The notes: generated from the letters alone by a model not told the origin. A stretch of DNA of 64,000 bases from 2-02-FULL-66-14 sp964651335 (GCA_964651335.1 CAZYVT010000006.1:1-64000); one strand, 5' to 3'; numbered from the stretch's first letter, positions 49,179-56,956 are shown. Translations and numbers: made by a program.

Positions 49179-50423
49179 ATGGCTGCCCAACGCTTCTACC
49201 CTCGATTCGCAGAGCCACGGCTCAAGGAGGCGCTCGCCGATACGCCCGTGGTCCTGATCCACGGGCCGCGCCAGTGCGGCAAGACCACTCTGGCGCGGCA
49301 ACTGGGCGCAAAGGCGGGCTACGAGTACAAGAGCTTCGACGACGAAGTGACGCTTGCTGCGGCAAGGTCCGACCCGGTCGGCTTCGTGGCGGATCTTCCG
49401 CCGAAGTGCATTCTCGACGAGGTGCAGCGGGCGCCGGGGATTTTCACCTCGCTCAAGATGGTAGTGGACGAGGACCGGGCACCGGGCCGGTTCCTGCTCA
49501 CCGGCTCCGGGAACGTGCTGCGAGTGCCCGCACTGTCGGATTCGCTCGCGGGGCGGTTGGGGATTCAGCGTCTGTACCCGCTGGCGCAGAGCGAGTTGGC
49601 GGGTGATCCGCCGCATTTCCTCGAAACGCTGTTCGGCAAGCGCTTCCCGGCGCGAAAGCGCCCGCGGCTGGGGAGGGAGCTGGCCAGCCGGATCGCCAAC
49701 GGCGGCTATCCGGCGGCGCTGGGGCGCAGCACCGCGCACCGCCGGGCGGCCTGGTACCGGGACTACGTAGAGACGATGGTGCAGCGTGACGTTCGCGATC
49801 TGGCGCGCATCGCTTCCCTCGATACCTTGCCGCGACTTCTCGAGCTCGTCGCCGGGCAGACGGCCCGGTTGATCAACATCAGCGATCTGGGCGCGCCGCT
49901 GCAGTTGAGCCGGCCGACAATCCGCGACTATGTGACCTTGCTCGAAGGCGTCTTCCTGCTCGAGGAGTTGCCGCCCTGGCACAGCAACCGGCTCAGCCGG
50001 CTGATCAAGACGCCGAAACTGCATATTGGAGACACCGGAATCGCATGCGCCCTGCTGGGACGTGACGCCACGGCGCTCTGGGAAGATCGCGCACTGCTCG
50101 GACAGATGCTGGAGACTTTCGTCTTCCAGGAGTTGCGCCGGCAGGCGAGCTGGCAGGAGGACGAGATCCGGTTCCACCACTTCCGCGACCGGGATGGGTT
50201 CGAGGTCGATCTCGTCCTCGAACGAGTGGGCGGAAAGTTGGCCGGAGTGGAGGTGAAGGCCGGAGCTACGGTGACGGCCGCCGATTTCCGCGGCTTGCGA
50301 AAACTGAAGGAGGGAGCCGGAAGGCACTTCGTGGCCGGTGTGGTGCTCTACGATGGCGAGACGCCTGCCAGCTTCGGGGAGGGCCTGTACGCCGTGCCGC
50401 ATTCCGAACTCTGGATGAAGTGA
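49179..50423 (+). CDS. AAA_14 / DUF4143 ATP-binding protein (COG1373)
   Basis: 414 residues. N-terminal P-loop domain with Walker A IHGPRQCGKTTLARQLG (27-42), Walker B CILDEVQRAPGIF and sensor-like RFLLTGSGNVL. The C-terminal DUF4143 domain (about 190-400) is related to restriction-endonuclease-like folds, with ERVGGKLAGVEVKAGATVTA carrying an ExK-like pattern. Helix-turn-helix-like DLGAPLQLSRPTIRDYVTLLEGVFLLEELP lies between (given as LSRPTIRDYVTLLEGVFLLE). The function of the family is unknown despite wide spread; mobility or defence links have been suggested. Three iterons lead directly into its start. Confidence 0.9.
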   Translation: MAAQRFYPRFAEPRLKEALADTPVVLIHGPRQCGKTTLARQLGAKAGYEYKSFDDEVTLAAARSDPVGFVADLPPKCILDEVQRAPGIFTSLKMVVDEDRAPGRFLLTGSGNVLRVPALSDSLAGRLGIQRLYPLAQSELAGDPPHFLETLFGKRFPARKRPRLGRELASRIANGGYPAALGRSTAHRRAAWYRDYVETMVQRDVRDLARIASLDTLPRLLELVAGQTARLINISDLGAPLQLSRPTIRDYVTLLEGVFLLEELPPWHSNRLSRLIKTPKLHIGDTGIACALLGRDATALWEDRALLGQMLETFVFQELRRQASWQEDEIRFHHFRDRDGFEVDLVLERVGGKLAGVEVKAGATVTAADFRGLRKLKEGAGRHFVAGVVLYDGETPASFGEGLYAVPHSELWMK

Positions 50424-50427
50424 GAAT

Positions 50428-51108
50428 TTGACGCCCATGCCCGGCACCGTCGGCCCCAATGCCTGCGAACTCTACGAGACGGATTCCGAAGTCGTCGTCG
50501 CCTTCCTGGTGAGCGGGGGCAGCGGCGGTCTGCTCAGGTATGACGGACGCTCGGGGTGGACGTTTCATCCCGCCGGGAGCTTGGTCTGGGATTCATTTCA
50601 CCAGGGTGTGTATAGAAACCACAGGGCGAGTCGGCTCACCTCGGAGGATCTGGAACGACGGGGCATTCCTCCGCCGCCGGCCGATCGATACAGCGGTGCC
50701 CCAGCGGTGGCCTGGAAGGATCAGTTCAATGCGGAAATGTCTCTCAGCGCGGTGCCGCCCGGCATCCTGGATAGGCTGACGGAGGATGCCTCACGGGAAA
50801 GAAGCGTCTATCTGGTGCTGTACGAGGACGTGTACGAGACGGCGTTTGGCGACGGCTGCTTCCTGTATCCGCAGGCCGCGTTCTGGACGGAGAATGAGGC
50901 GCGGATTTTCCTGCGGCTGCGGCTGGCGAAGGAATCGGAGCGGCCGAAGAATGAAGTGGGATACAAGTACCGCCTCAAGGAGATCCGGCTGAGGGCCGAC
51001 GAGACCGGACAGAAGCTCTCGGCAGCCCTGAACATCGAGATCTACGAGCATTATTCAGTTGACGACGTCGTGCGGTTGCTGGCGGGTAGGTCGGAGAATC
51101 CCGATTGA
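50428..51108 (+). CDS. Hypothetical protein next to the DUF4143 ATPase
   Basis: 226 residues from TTG at 50428, or 223 from ATG at 50437 (MPGTVGPNACELYE). Not recognised. Predicted soluble mixed alpha/beta; segments ELYETDSEVVVAFLVSGGSG, WKDQFNAEMSLSAVPPGILD, YLVLYEDVYETAFGDGCFLY and YKYRLKEIRLRADETGQKLS. It starts four bases after the ATPase stop, so it is probably translated from the same mRNA and could be a functional partner. Confidence 0.65.
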   Translation: MTPMPGTVGPNACELYETDSEVVVAFLVSGGSGGLLRYDGRSGWTFHPAGSLVWDSFHQGVYRNHRASRLTSEDLERRGIPPPPADRYSGAPAVAWKDQFNAEMSLSAVPPGILDRLTEDASRERSVYLVLYEDVYETAFGDGCFLYPQAAFWTENEARIFLRLRLAKESERPKNEVGYKYRLKEIRLRADETGQKLSAALNIEIYEHYSVDDVVRLLAGRSENPD

Positions 51109-51147
51109 AGCCGCGGGTAGGCGGCCAATCGCACTTCATCGCGCAAA

Positions 51148-51606
51148 ATGGGCCACCGTATGCTGAAAATCCTCCTCCTCCAGGGCCCCAACATGAGCTA
51201 TCTCGGCCGCCGCCAGCCGGCGCTCTATGGCAAGACCACCGCCGCGGAGCTGAACGCCATGCTGCGAGCGCACGCGCGAGCGAACAAGTACAAGCTCGCC
51301 CTGTTCTATACGCATAGCGAAAGCGATGCGATCGAACGGCTCTACCGCGCGGTCGATGAAGGGTTCGACGGACTGGTGATGAATCCTGCCGCATTCCTGT
51401 TCGCCGGCTATGCGCTGCGCGACTGTCTGCGCGCCGTGCCGATTCCCTACATCGAGGTCCACATCACGAACATCGAGAAGCGCGGCATTCACTCGATCCT
51501 GGCGGAGACCGCCGTCGGGTGCATCGCCGGGTTCGGTCTCCAGTCCTACTTCCTGGGACTGGATGCGATACTGAGGCACGTGCGGATTTCGCGGTCGAGA
51601 GACTGA
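51148..51606 (+). CDS. Type II dehydroquinase-like (AroQ-like) protein with an altered active site
   Basis: 152 residues with the AroQ flavodoxin-like fold: ILLLQGPNMSYLGRRQPALYG (Arg/Tyr27 loop), GFDGLVMNPAAF (Asn79) and YIEVHITNIEKRGIHS (Glu103, His105). In true type II 3-dehydroquinases the Asn segment reads NPGAYTHTS, with an active-site His six residues after Asn; here it is NPAAFLFAG with Phe85 at that place. The catalytic tyrosine, Asn, Glu and second His remain. It may be an AroQ paralogue with different specificity. ATG at 51148 or 51160 (MLKILLLQGPN). Confidence 0.8.
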   Translation: MGHRMLKILLLQGPNMSYLGRRQPALYGKTTAAELNAMLRAHARANKYKLALFYTHSESDAIERLYRAVDEGFDGLVMNPAAFLFAGYALRDCLRAVPIPYIEVHITNIEKRGIHSILAETAVGCIAGFGLQSYFLGLDAILRHVRISRSRD

Positions 51607-51616
51607 ATTGGACGGC

Positions 51617-51660
51617 CAGAACATGCCCCGCGCTATACTCTTCGTTGCAGACATGTTCTG
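51617..51660 (+). promoter_or_regulatory. hicBA promoter flanked by a 9-bp inverted repeat
   Basis: CAGAACATG (51617-51625) and its exact reverse complement CATGTTCTG (51652-51660) flank a TATACT -10 candidate (51634-51639). A TTGGAC at 51608 is the nearest -35-like element but with a long 20-base spacer. The right arm overlaps the hicB ribosome binding region GAGGTG (51660-51665). It fits an autoregulatory operator, inferred. Confidence 0.55.
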
Positions 51661-51670
51661 AGGTGTCACG

Positions 51671-51889
51671 ATGAAGCTCACCGCGGTTTTCGAGAAAGTT
51701 CCCGAGGGATACATCGGGTTTGTCGAAGAACTTCCCGGTGCGAATACTCAAGGCGCCACGCTTGAGGAAGCGAGGGAAAATCTCACTGAGGCTGTTGAAC
51801 TTGTACTGGAGGCCAACCGGGCCTTGGCTGAAGAGTCGATTAGAGGAAAAGACGTCATCCGCGAGGTGCTGCCGCTGCCCGCGGAATGA
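51671..51889 (+). CDS. hicB: HicB-family antitoxin (short form)
   Basis: 72 residues: KLTAVFEKVPEGYIGFVEEL, PGANTQGATLEEARENLTEA and VELVLEANRAL are the HicB RNase-H-like fold. It neutralises HicA. It lacks a recognisable C-terminal HTH or RHH domain, so DNA binding, if any, must come from the dimeric core. GAGGTG precedes the ATG. It overlaps hicA by four bases (ATGA). The antitoxin-first order matches many short HicB loci. Confidence 0.9.
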   Translation: MKLTAVFEKVPEGYIGFVEELPGANTQGATLEEARENLTEAVELVLEANRALAEESIRGKDVIREVLPLPAE

Positions 51890-52071
51890 AACGGCTTGAT
51901 CTCGTCCGCCATTTGCAACGACACGGCTGCAGTCTCCTGCGCGAAGGTGGCAAGCATTCGGTGTTCGTGAATCGGGCTGCCGGAAAGTCGTCCACGGTAC
52001 CGCGTCATCGGGAGATCAATGAGTTCCTGGCGCGTAAGATCTGCCGCGCGCTTGATGTTCCAGAACCATAA
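51886..52071 (+). CDS. hicA: HicA-family mRNA interferase toxin
   Basis: 61 residues of the double-stranded-RNA-binding-like HicA fold: RHLQRHGCSLLREGGKHSVF contains the catalytic histidine in GGKHSVF, followed by STVPRHREINEFLARKICRA, where P-R-H is the family signature. It cleaves mRNA when free of HicB. The length is normal and the gene looks intact. Next gene begins 23 bases later. Confidence 0.9.
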   Translation: MKRLDLVRHLQRHGCSLLREGGKHSVFVNRAAGKSSTVPRHREINEFLARKICRALDVPEP

Positions 52072-52093
52072 TCGGCAAACTCTCCCTCGAAAT

Positions 52094-53086
52094 ATGCAAC
52101 ACCTCCGCTTTGGCCGCACCGGCTTGCAAGTCTCGCGCCTGTGCCTCGGCACCATGACCTTCGGCCTGCAGTGCGACGAGAAGATTTCGCACTCCATACT
52201 CGACGCAGCAGCCGAGGCCGGCATCACCTTTCTCGACACCGCCGACGTCTATCCGCTCGGCGGCAAGCTCGAGGATGCCGGGCGCACGGAAGAGATCATC
52301 GGCCGCTGGCTGCGAGGCAAGCGCGAAAAGTTCGTGCTCGCGACGAAGTGCAGCGGCAAGATGGGGCCGGCGCCCTGGCAGCAAGGAACCTCGCGCAAGC
52401 ACGTGCTCTCGGCGATCGATGCGTCGCTCAAGCGGCTCGGCACCGATTACGTGGACCTCTACCAGGTGCATCACTTCGACGCCGCGACGCCGGTGGACGA
52501 AACGGTGGAAGCGTTCGACGCGGTGGTGAAAAGCGGCAAGGCGCGCTACGTCGGCGTTTCCAACTACCACGCCTACCGCGTCGCGCGCGCGCTCGGCCGC
52601 GCTGAAGCGCTCGGCCTCGCAAAGCTCGTCTCGGTGCAGCCGCGCTACAACCTGCTCTTCCGCCAGATCGAGCGCGAGCTGCTGCCGCTGTGCGAGGAGG
52701 AAGGCCTCGCCCTCATGCCCTACAACCCGCTCGCGGGCGGCCTGCTCACCGGCAAGCACCGGCGCGCCGCGCCTCCACCCGAGGGCTCGCGCTTCACCCT
52801 CGGCACCGCGGGCAAGATGTACGCCGAGCGCTACTGGAGAGAGCGCGAGCTCGACACCGTGGACGCATTCGTCGCGCTGGCGAAGGAACACGATATCCCG
52901 CCCGTTACGCTCGCTGTGGCCTGGGTGCTCGCCCATCCCGCGGTCACCGCGCCGATCGTCGGTGCGAGCAAGCCCGAGCAGCTCGCCACCAGCGTCGCCG
53001 CGGCCGAATACAAGCTCGATCCGAAGCTCAAGGAACAGCTCGACCTGCTTTCGCACGAATACCGCATGGGCGACGCCGCGCGCTGA
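52094..53086 (+). CDS. Aldo/keto reductase
   Basis: 330 residues from ATG at 52094 (MQHLRFGRTGLQVSRLCLGT). NADPH-dependent reductase of the YajO/YghZ-like branch: the catalytic Asp and Tyr in TFLDTADVYPLGG, Lys in FVLATKCSGKMG, His in YQVHHFDAATPVDETVEAF (as VDLYQVHHFDAATP), GVSNYHAYRVARAL and the cofactor loop IVGASKPEQLATSV. It reduces aldehydes or ketones; the substrate is unknown. The upstream in-frame extension overlaps hicA and was not used. 50 bases before the ATP-grasp/alpha-E fusion. Confidence 0.92.
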   Translation: MQHLRFGRTGLQVSRLCLGTMTFGLQCDEKISHSILDAAAEAGITFLDTADVYPLGGKLEDAGRTEEIIGRWLRGKREKFVLATKCSGKMGPAPWQQGTSRKHVLSAIDASLKRLGTDYVDLYQVHHFDAATPVDETVEAFDAVVKSGKARYVGVSNYHAYRVARALGRAEALGLAKLVSVQPRYNLLFRQIERELLPLCEEEGLALMPYNPLAGGLLTGKHRRAAPPPEGSRFTLGTAGKMYAERYWRERELDTVDAFVALAKEHDIPPVTLAVAWVLAHPAVTAPIVGASKPEQLATSVAAAEYKLDPKLKEQLDLLSHEYRMGDAAR

Positions 53087-53136
53087 CGCGGGTGCTTTTG
53101 CACCCGATCAGGGCGGGTGCTACCCTGCCGCGCGCC

Positions 53137-55617
53137 ATGCCCAGGGAGCTGCTCGCCGACTATCCGCAGGCCAACGGGCGCTACGACGAGATGTTCGCGG
53201 CGCCGCAGGAGCCGCGCGCGTACTGGAAGTCGATGCTCGAGCAGCTCGCCGCCGAGCCCGCGGAGCGCATGCGCGAGCGGCTGCAGTCGGTGCAGCGCCA
53301 GATGCGCGAGAACGGCGTCACCTACAACGTGTACGCCGATCCCCAGGGCGCGGACCGTCCCTGGGAGCTCGATCTGCTGCCGCTCATCCTGCCGCAGGAG
53401 GAATGGAGCGGAATCGAGGCGGCGATCGTCCAGCGCGCGACGCTGCTCAATGCGACTCTGCTCGATGTTTACGGCGAGCAGCGGCTGTTGAAGGAAGGAC
53501 TGCTCCCACCCGCGCTGGTGCACGGGCACGCGGGCTTTCTGCGCCCCTGTCACGGCGTGAAGCCGCCCGGCGGCGTGATGCTGCACCTGTACGCCGCCGA
53601 CCTCGCGCGCTCGCCGGACGGGCAATGGTGGGTGTTGGACGACCGCACCCAGGCGCCCGCGGGCGCGGGCTACGCGCTCGAGAACCGCATCGTCATCTCG
53701 CGCGCGTTCCCTGAGCTGTTCCGCGATCTCAAGATCCAGCATCTCGCGAGCTTCTTCGCCACGCTGCGCGACAGCCTCGCGCACTGGGCGCCCCAGGACG
53801 GCGGGACCGGCCCCTTCACTGTCCTGCTCACGCCAGGGCCGCTGAACGAAACGTACTTCGAGCACGCGTATCTGGCGCGCTACCTCGGCTTGCCGCTCGT
53901 AGAGGGCAGCGATCTCACGGTGCGCGAGGGCTGCGTCTGGCTGAAAACTCTCTCCGGCCTGAAACGCGTGCATGCCGTGCTGCGGCGCCTGGACGACGAT
54001 TACTGCGATCCGCTCGAGCTGCGCGGCGATTCCACGCTCGGCATCCCGGGCCTGGTAGACGCCACGCGCCGCGGCAATGTGCTGGTGGCGAACGCTCTCG
54101 GCGCGAACCTCCTCGAGTCGGGCACTCTGCTCGGCTTCCTGCCGCGGTTGTGCGAAAGACTGCTCGGCGAAGGGCTGAAGATGCCCTCGGTCGCGACCTG
54201 GTGGTGCGGCGAGCCGCCGGCACTGAAGAGCGTGATCGAAAACCTCGAGCACCTGGTGGTCAAGTCGGCGTTCCCGCAGCTCCGGGTCGAGCCGATGTTC
54301 GGCGAGGACCTCGACGAACGCGGCAGGAAGCGCGTCACCGCCGTGCTGCGCGCGCGGCCGAACGACTACGTCGCGCAGGAAATCGTGCAGTTGTCGCAGG
54401 CGCCGGTCTGGGACCGCTCGCATCACCGGCGGCTGCTCGCGCGGGCGATGGGGCTGCGTGTCTATGCCTGCGCCAGTCCGAACGGCTACGTCGCAATGCC
54501 GGGCGGCCTGACGCGGGTGGCGAGCGCGGCCGATACGCGCGTGATCTCGATGCAGCGCGGAGGAAGCAGCAAGGACACCTGGGTGATCGCCTCAGGGCCG
54601 GTGAGCACGTTCAGCCTGCTGCGGCGCGCGATCGGTCCCGGGGAGCTGGTGCGCGCCGGCACCAACCTGTCGAGCCGCGTGGTCGAGAACCTGTTCTGGT
54701 TCGGCCGCTACTCCGAGCGCTGCGACGCCACCGCGCGGCTGCTGCGCGTGGCCCTCGGCCGCCTGGTGGACGAAATTCCCGGAGACGACGAGCGCGTGCG
54801 GCCGATGATCGTGGAGCTGATGCGCCGCGCGGGCATCTTACCCGCGGGCGAGCGCGATCCGGAGGACGTCGAGCTCGCGCGCGCGCTGCGCGCCGCGGTC
54901 GCGGACGAATCCCGGCCCGGCCTTGCGAGCGGACTGCGCGAGCTCGCGCGCGTGGCTTCGCTTCTCAGGGAGCGGCTCTCGCTCGACAACTGGCGCACCC
55001 TCAACCGGATGACTCGCGGCCTCCCGGTGCACAGGGGCCGGCATCTGGCGCTCGCCGACGTGCTGGCCGAGCTCGACACCACGATAGCGTCGTTCACGAC
55101 GATGTCCGGATATGCGCTCGACGGGATGACGCGCGACCCGGGGTGGCGCTTTCTTTCCATTGGACGGCGCATCGAACGGCTGCAGACGCTCGCCACCACT
55201 CTCAAGCTCGCGCTTGCCGGGCCGCCCGAGGCCGACCTTTCCTGGCTCCTGCGGCTTTCCGATTCGATCATCACCTATCGCGCGCGCTACATGACGCATC
55301 CGGAGTGGTTGCCGGTGCTCGATCTGCTGGTGTGCGACGAGGCGAATCCGCGCTCGATCGCCTTCCAGGTGCTCGGGCTGCAGGACTTCGTGCGCCGGCT
55401 CACCGAGCTGTTTGGCAATTTCGGCGACGAGCGGTTCGAGTCCTCGGTGGCGGCGCTGAAGAGCATCGACCCGGGCGCGGACCTCCGGCCGGGCAGTGAG
55501 CGCCTGGCCGCGCTGCTGGAGGAGTGGTACCAGGCCTCCTTCCGGCTCGGGGAGCAGCTCGGACTGCGCTTCTTCAGCCACGTCGGCGAGTCGAGCCGGC
55601 AGACCTTTGCAACTTGA
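53137..55617 (+). CDS. Fused circularly permuted ATP-grasp / alpha-E protein
   Basis: 826 residues from ATG at 53137 (MPRELLADYPQANGRYDEMF). About 1-480 is the circularly permuted ATP-grasp domain: GVTYNVYADPQGADRPWELD, LPLILPQEEWSGIEAAIVQR, VLDDRTQAPAGAGYALENRI, LLTPGPLNETYFEHAYLARY, RGGSSKDTWVIASG. About 500-820 is the alpha-E domain: NLSSRVVENLFWFGRYSERC (near 508), DGMTRDPGWRFLSIGRRIER. It corresponds to a fusion of the two adjacent genes at 38222-40614 and is clearly diverged from them, so not a recent duplicate. Its stop overlaps the transglutaminase start by one base. Confidence 0.9.
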   Translation: MPRELLADYPQANGRYDEMFAAPQEPRAYWKSMLEQLAAEPAERMRERLQSVQRQMRENGVTYNVYADPQGADRPWELDLLPLILPQEEWSGIEAAIVQRATLLNATLLDVYGEQRLLKEGLLPPALVHGHAGFLRPCHGVKPPGGVMLHLYAADLARSPDGQWWVLDDRTQAPAGAGYALENRIVISRAFPELFRDLKIQHLASFFATLRDSLAHWAPQDGGTGPFTVLLTPGPLNETYFEHAYLARYLGLPLVEGSDLTVREGCVWLKTLSGLKRVHAVLRRLDDDYCDPLELRGDSTLGIPGLVDATRRGNVLVANALGANLLESGTLLGFLPRLCERLLGEGLKMPSVATWWCGEPPALKSVIENLEHLVVKSAFPQLRVEPMFGEDLDERGRKRVTAVLRARPNDYVAQEIVQLSQAPVWDRSHHRRLLARAMGLRVYACASPNGYVAMPGGLTRVASAADTRVISMQRGGSSKDTWVIASGPVSTFSLLRRAIGPGELVRAGTNLSSRVVENLFWFGRYSERCDATARLLRVALGRLVDEIPGDDERVRPMIVELMRRAGILPAGERDPEDVELARALRAAVADESRPGLASGLRELARVASLLRERLSLDNWRTLNRMTRGLPVHRGRHLALADVLAELDTTIASFTTMSGYALDGMTRDPGWRFLSIGRRIERLQTLATTLKLALAGPPEADLSWLLRLSDSIITYRARYMTHPEWLPVLDLLVCDEANPRSIAFQVLGLQDFVRRLTELFGNFGDERFESSVAALKSIDPGADLRPGSERLAALLEEWYQASFRLGEQLGLRFFSHVGESSRQTFAT

Positions 55618-56519
55618 TGCGGTTTCAAGTCCTCCACGAAACGCATTACCGCTACTCGAGCCCGGTGGTGCTCTCGCAGCAGCTCCTGCATCTCACGCCG
55701 CGGACGCTGCGATGGCAATCGTGCGACGCGCATCGCGTCACGGTGGAGCCGCAACCGGGGGAGTTCGACCAGCGCGACGACTACTACGGGAATCGCACAG
55801 TGCACGTGTTGCTCGCCGTGCCGCACGAAGAGCTGCTGGTGCGCGCCGAGTCCGACGTGAGGCTGGAGCCGCGCGAGAAGGCCGCGCTCGCCTCGCCGCA
55901 GACGCAGTGGGAGACGGTGCGCGACCGCCTGCACGCGCTCGACGCGCCGCTGCCGCTCGAGCCGGCGGAATTCCTCCATGAATCGCCGCACGTCGAAACC
56001 TGGCGCGAACTCGGCGACTACGCGGGGAAGAGCTTCCCCCAGGGGCGCGGCGCGCTCGAGGCGGCGCGCGACCTCGCGCGGCGCATCCACAAGGACTTCA
56101 CTTTCGACAAGAAGGCGACCAGCGTCTCGACGCCGTTGCGGCAGGTGGTCAAGCAGCGCCGCGGCGTGTGCCAGGATTTCGCGCACCTGATGATCGGCTG
56201 CCTGAGATCCGTCGGGCTTTCCGCGCGCTACGTCAGCGGCTACATCCTGACCGATCCGCCGCCCGGCAGGCCAAGGCTCATCGGCGCCGACGCCTCGCAC
56301 GCGTGGGTGTCGGTGTACTGCGGCGACCAGGCAGGCTGGGTGGACATCGATCCGACCAACGACTGCCTGGTGGACGACGAACACGTCACGCTCGGCTGGG
56401 GCCGCGATTTCGGCGACGTGACGCCGATGCGCGGCGTGATTCTCGGCGGCGGCGAGCAGGAGCTCGAGGTTCGCGTCACCGTCACGCCGCTGAGCGAGGA
56501 AGCGGAAACCCCACGCTGA
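55617..56519 (+). CDS. Transglutaminase-like cysteine protease
   Basis: 300 residues from ATG at 55617 (MRFQVLHETHYRYSSPVVLS). N-terminal beta sandwich 1-80, then the core with Cys185 (RRGVCQDFAHLMIGCLRSVG), His228 (GADASHAWVSVYCGDQAGW) and Asp245 (DIDPTNDC), the full triad. Most bacterial members are thought to act as peptidases or amidases. Coupled (TGATG) to the ATP-grasp/alpha-E fusion, so it probably processes the product of that ligase or frees its substrate. No signal peptide is seen. Confidence 0.92.
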   Translation: MRFQVLHETHYRYSSPVVLSQQLLHLTPRTLRWQSCDAHRVTVEPQPGEFDQRDDYYGNRTVHVLLAVPHEELLVRAESDVRLEPREKAALASPQTQWETVRDRLHALDAPLPLEPAEFLHESPHVETWRELGDYAGKSFPQGRGALEAARDLARRIHKDFTFDKKATSVSTPLRQVVKQRRGVCQDFAHLMIGCLRSVGLSARYVSGYILTDPPPGRPRLIGADASHAWVSVYCGDQAGWVDIDPTNDCLVDDEHVTLGWGRDFGDVTPMRGVILGGGEQELEVRVTVTPLSEEAETPR

Positions 56520-56533
56520 TTTCGCAGGTGCGT

Positions 56534-56555
56534 TAATATGGCCATTGAGATGGCC
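56534..56555 (+). promoter_or_regulatory. Promoter/operator of the Phd-type antitoxin
   Basis: TAATAT (56534-56539) as a -10, followed by GGCCAT (56540-56545), TGAG, ATGGCC (56550-56555). An upstream in-frame ATG at 56538 lies inside the -10, so the antitoxin is taken to start at 56571. Operator function is inferred. Confidence 0.45.
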
Positions 56556-56570
56556 GTCTCGGGACGCGTC

Positions 56571-56807
56571 ATGGAAAAACAGGTGTCAATCGCGGAAGCC
56601 AAGGACCATTTCTCCGAGATCATTCAGGCTGCGGAGCGAGGTGCGGTCGTTGTCGTCACGCGGCGCGGCAAGCCGGTCGCGCGGCTGGTCGCGGAAAGCG
56701 AATTCCAGCGGTTGACCCGGCGCAAGAAGCCGATCGCCTGGGGAGACAGGCTCGTCGACCTGCGGGGCTTCAAGTTTGACCGCGAGGATGCCAACTCGCG
56801 CCGTTGA
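56571..56807 (+). CDS. Phd/YefM-type antitoxin
   Basis: 78 residues from ATG at 56571: MEKQVSIAEAKDHFSEIIQA and AERGAVVVVTRRGKPVARLV are the DNA-binding Phd core; the C-terminal tail WGDRLVDLRGFKFDREDANS normally wraps the toxin. It should repress its own promoter and bind a VapC-like toxin, but only a stub of the toxin gene follows, so it is an orphan. A longer start at 56538 would sit in the predicted -10. Confidence 0.88.
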   Translation: MEKQVSIAEAKDHFSEIIQAAERGAVVVVTRRGKPVARLVAESEFQRLTRRKKPIAWGDRLVDLRGFKFDREDANSRR

Positions 56808-56956
56808 CGGCGCAGACGCTCTTTTCGGAGGACCTGCAGGACGGTCAGGTGATTGACGGCGCCCTGTCCATCCGATCGCCTTTCCGGCATGCGCTGGAAC
56901 AGACCAGGCCGGCATACCGCGCCCGCCGCGCGCGCCGCTCGCGGGCGAAACGCTGA
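56804..56956 (+). pseudogene. C-terminal stub of a PIN-domain toxin
   Basis: An open frame overlapping the antitoxin stop (TTG at 56804) reads TAQTLFSEDLQDGQVIDGAL then SIRSPFR. This is the ending of VapC-like PIN proteins, in which the last acidic residues lie in SEDLQDG before a final (N/S)PF. The ~100 upstream residues that hold the rest of the active site are missing. The frame continues about 25 Arg-rich codons to a stop at 56956, probably not native. Reads as an in-frame or near-in-frame deletion removing the toxin but keeping the antitoxin. Confidence 0.65.

Noticed and set aside
49118..49186. CRISPR array at the iterons
   Set aside because: The repeats are contiguous 23-bp units with 14-bp cores and only 9-bp gaps, no spacers, and no cas genes.
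51148..51606. Calling the AroQ-like gene the housekeeping 3-dehydroquinase
   Set aside because: An active-site histidine is replaced by phenylalanine and the context is accessory.
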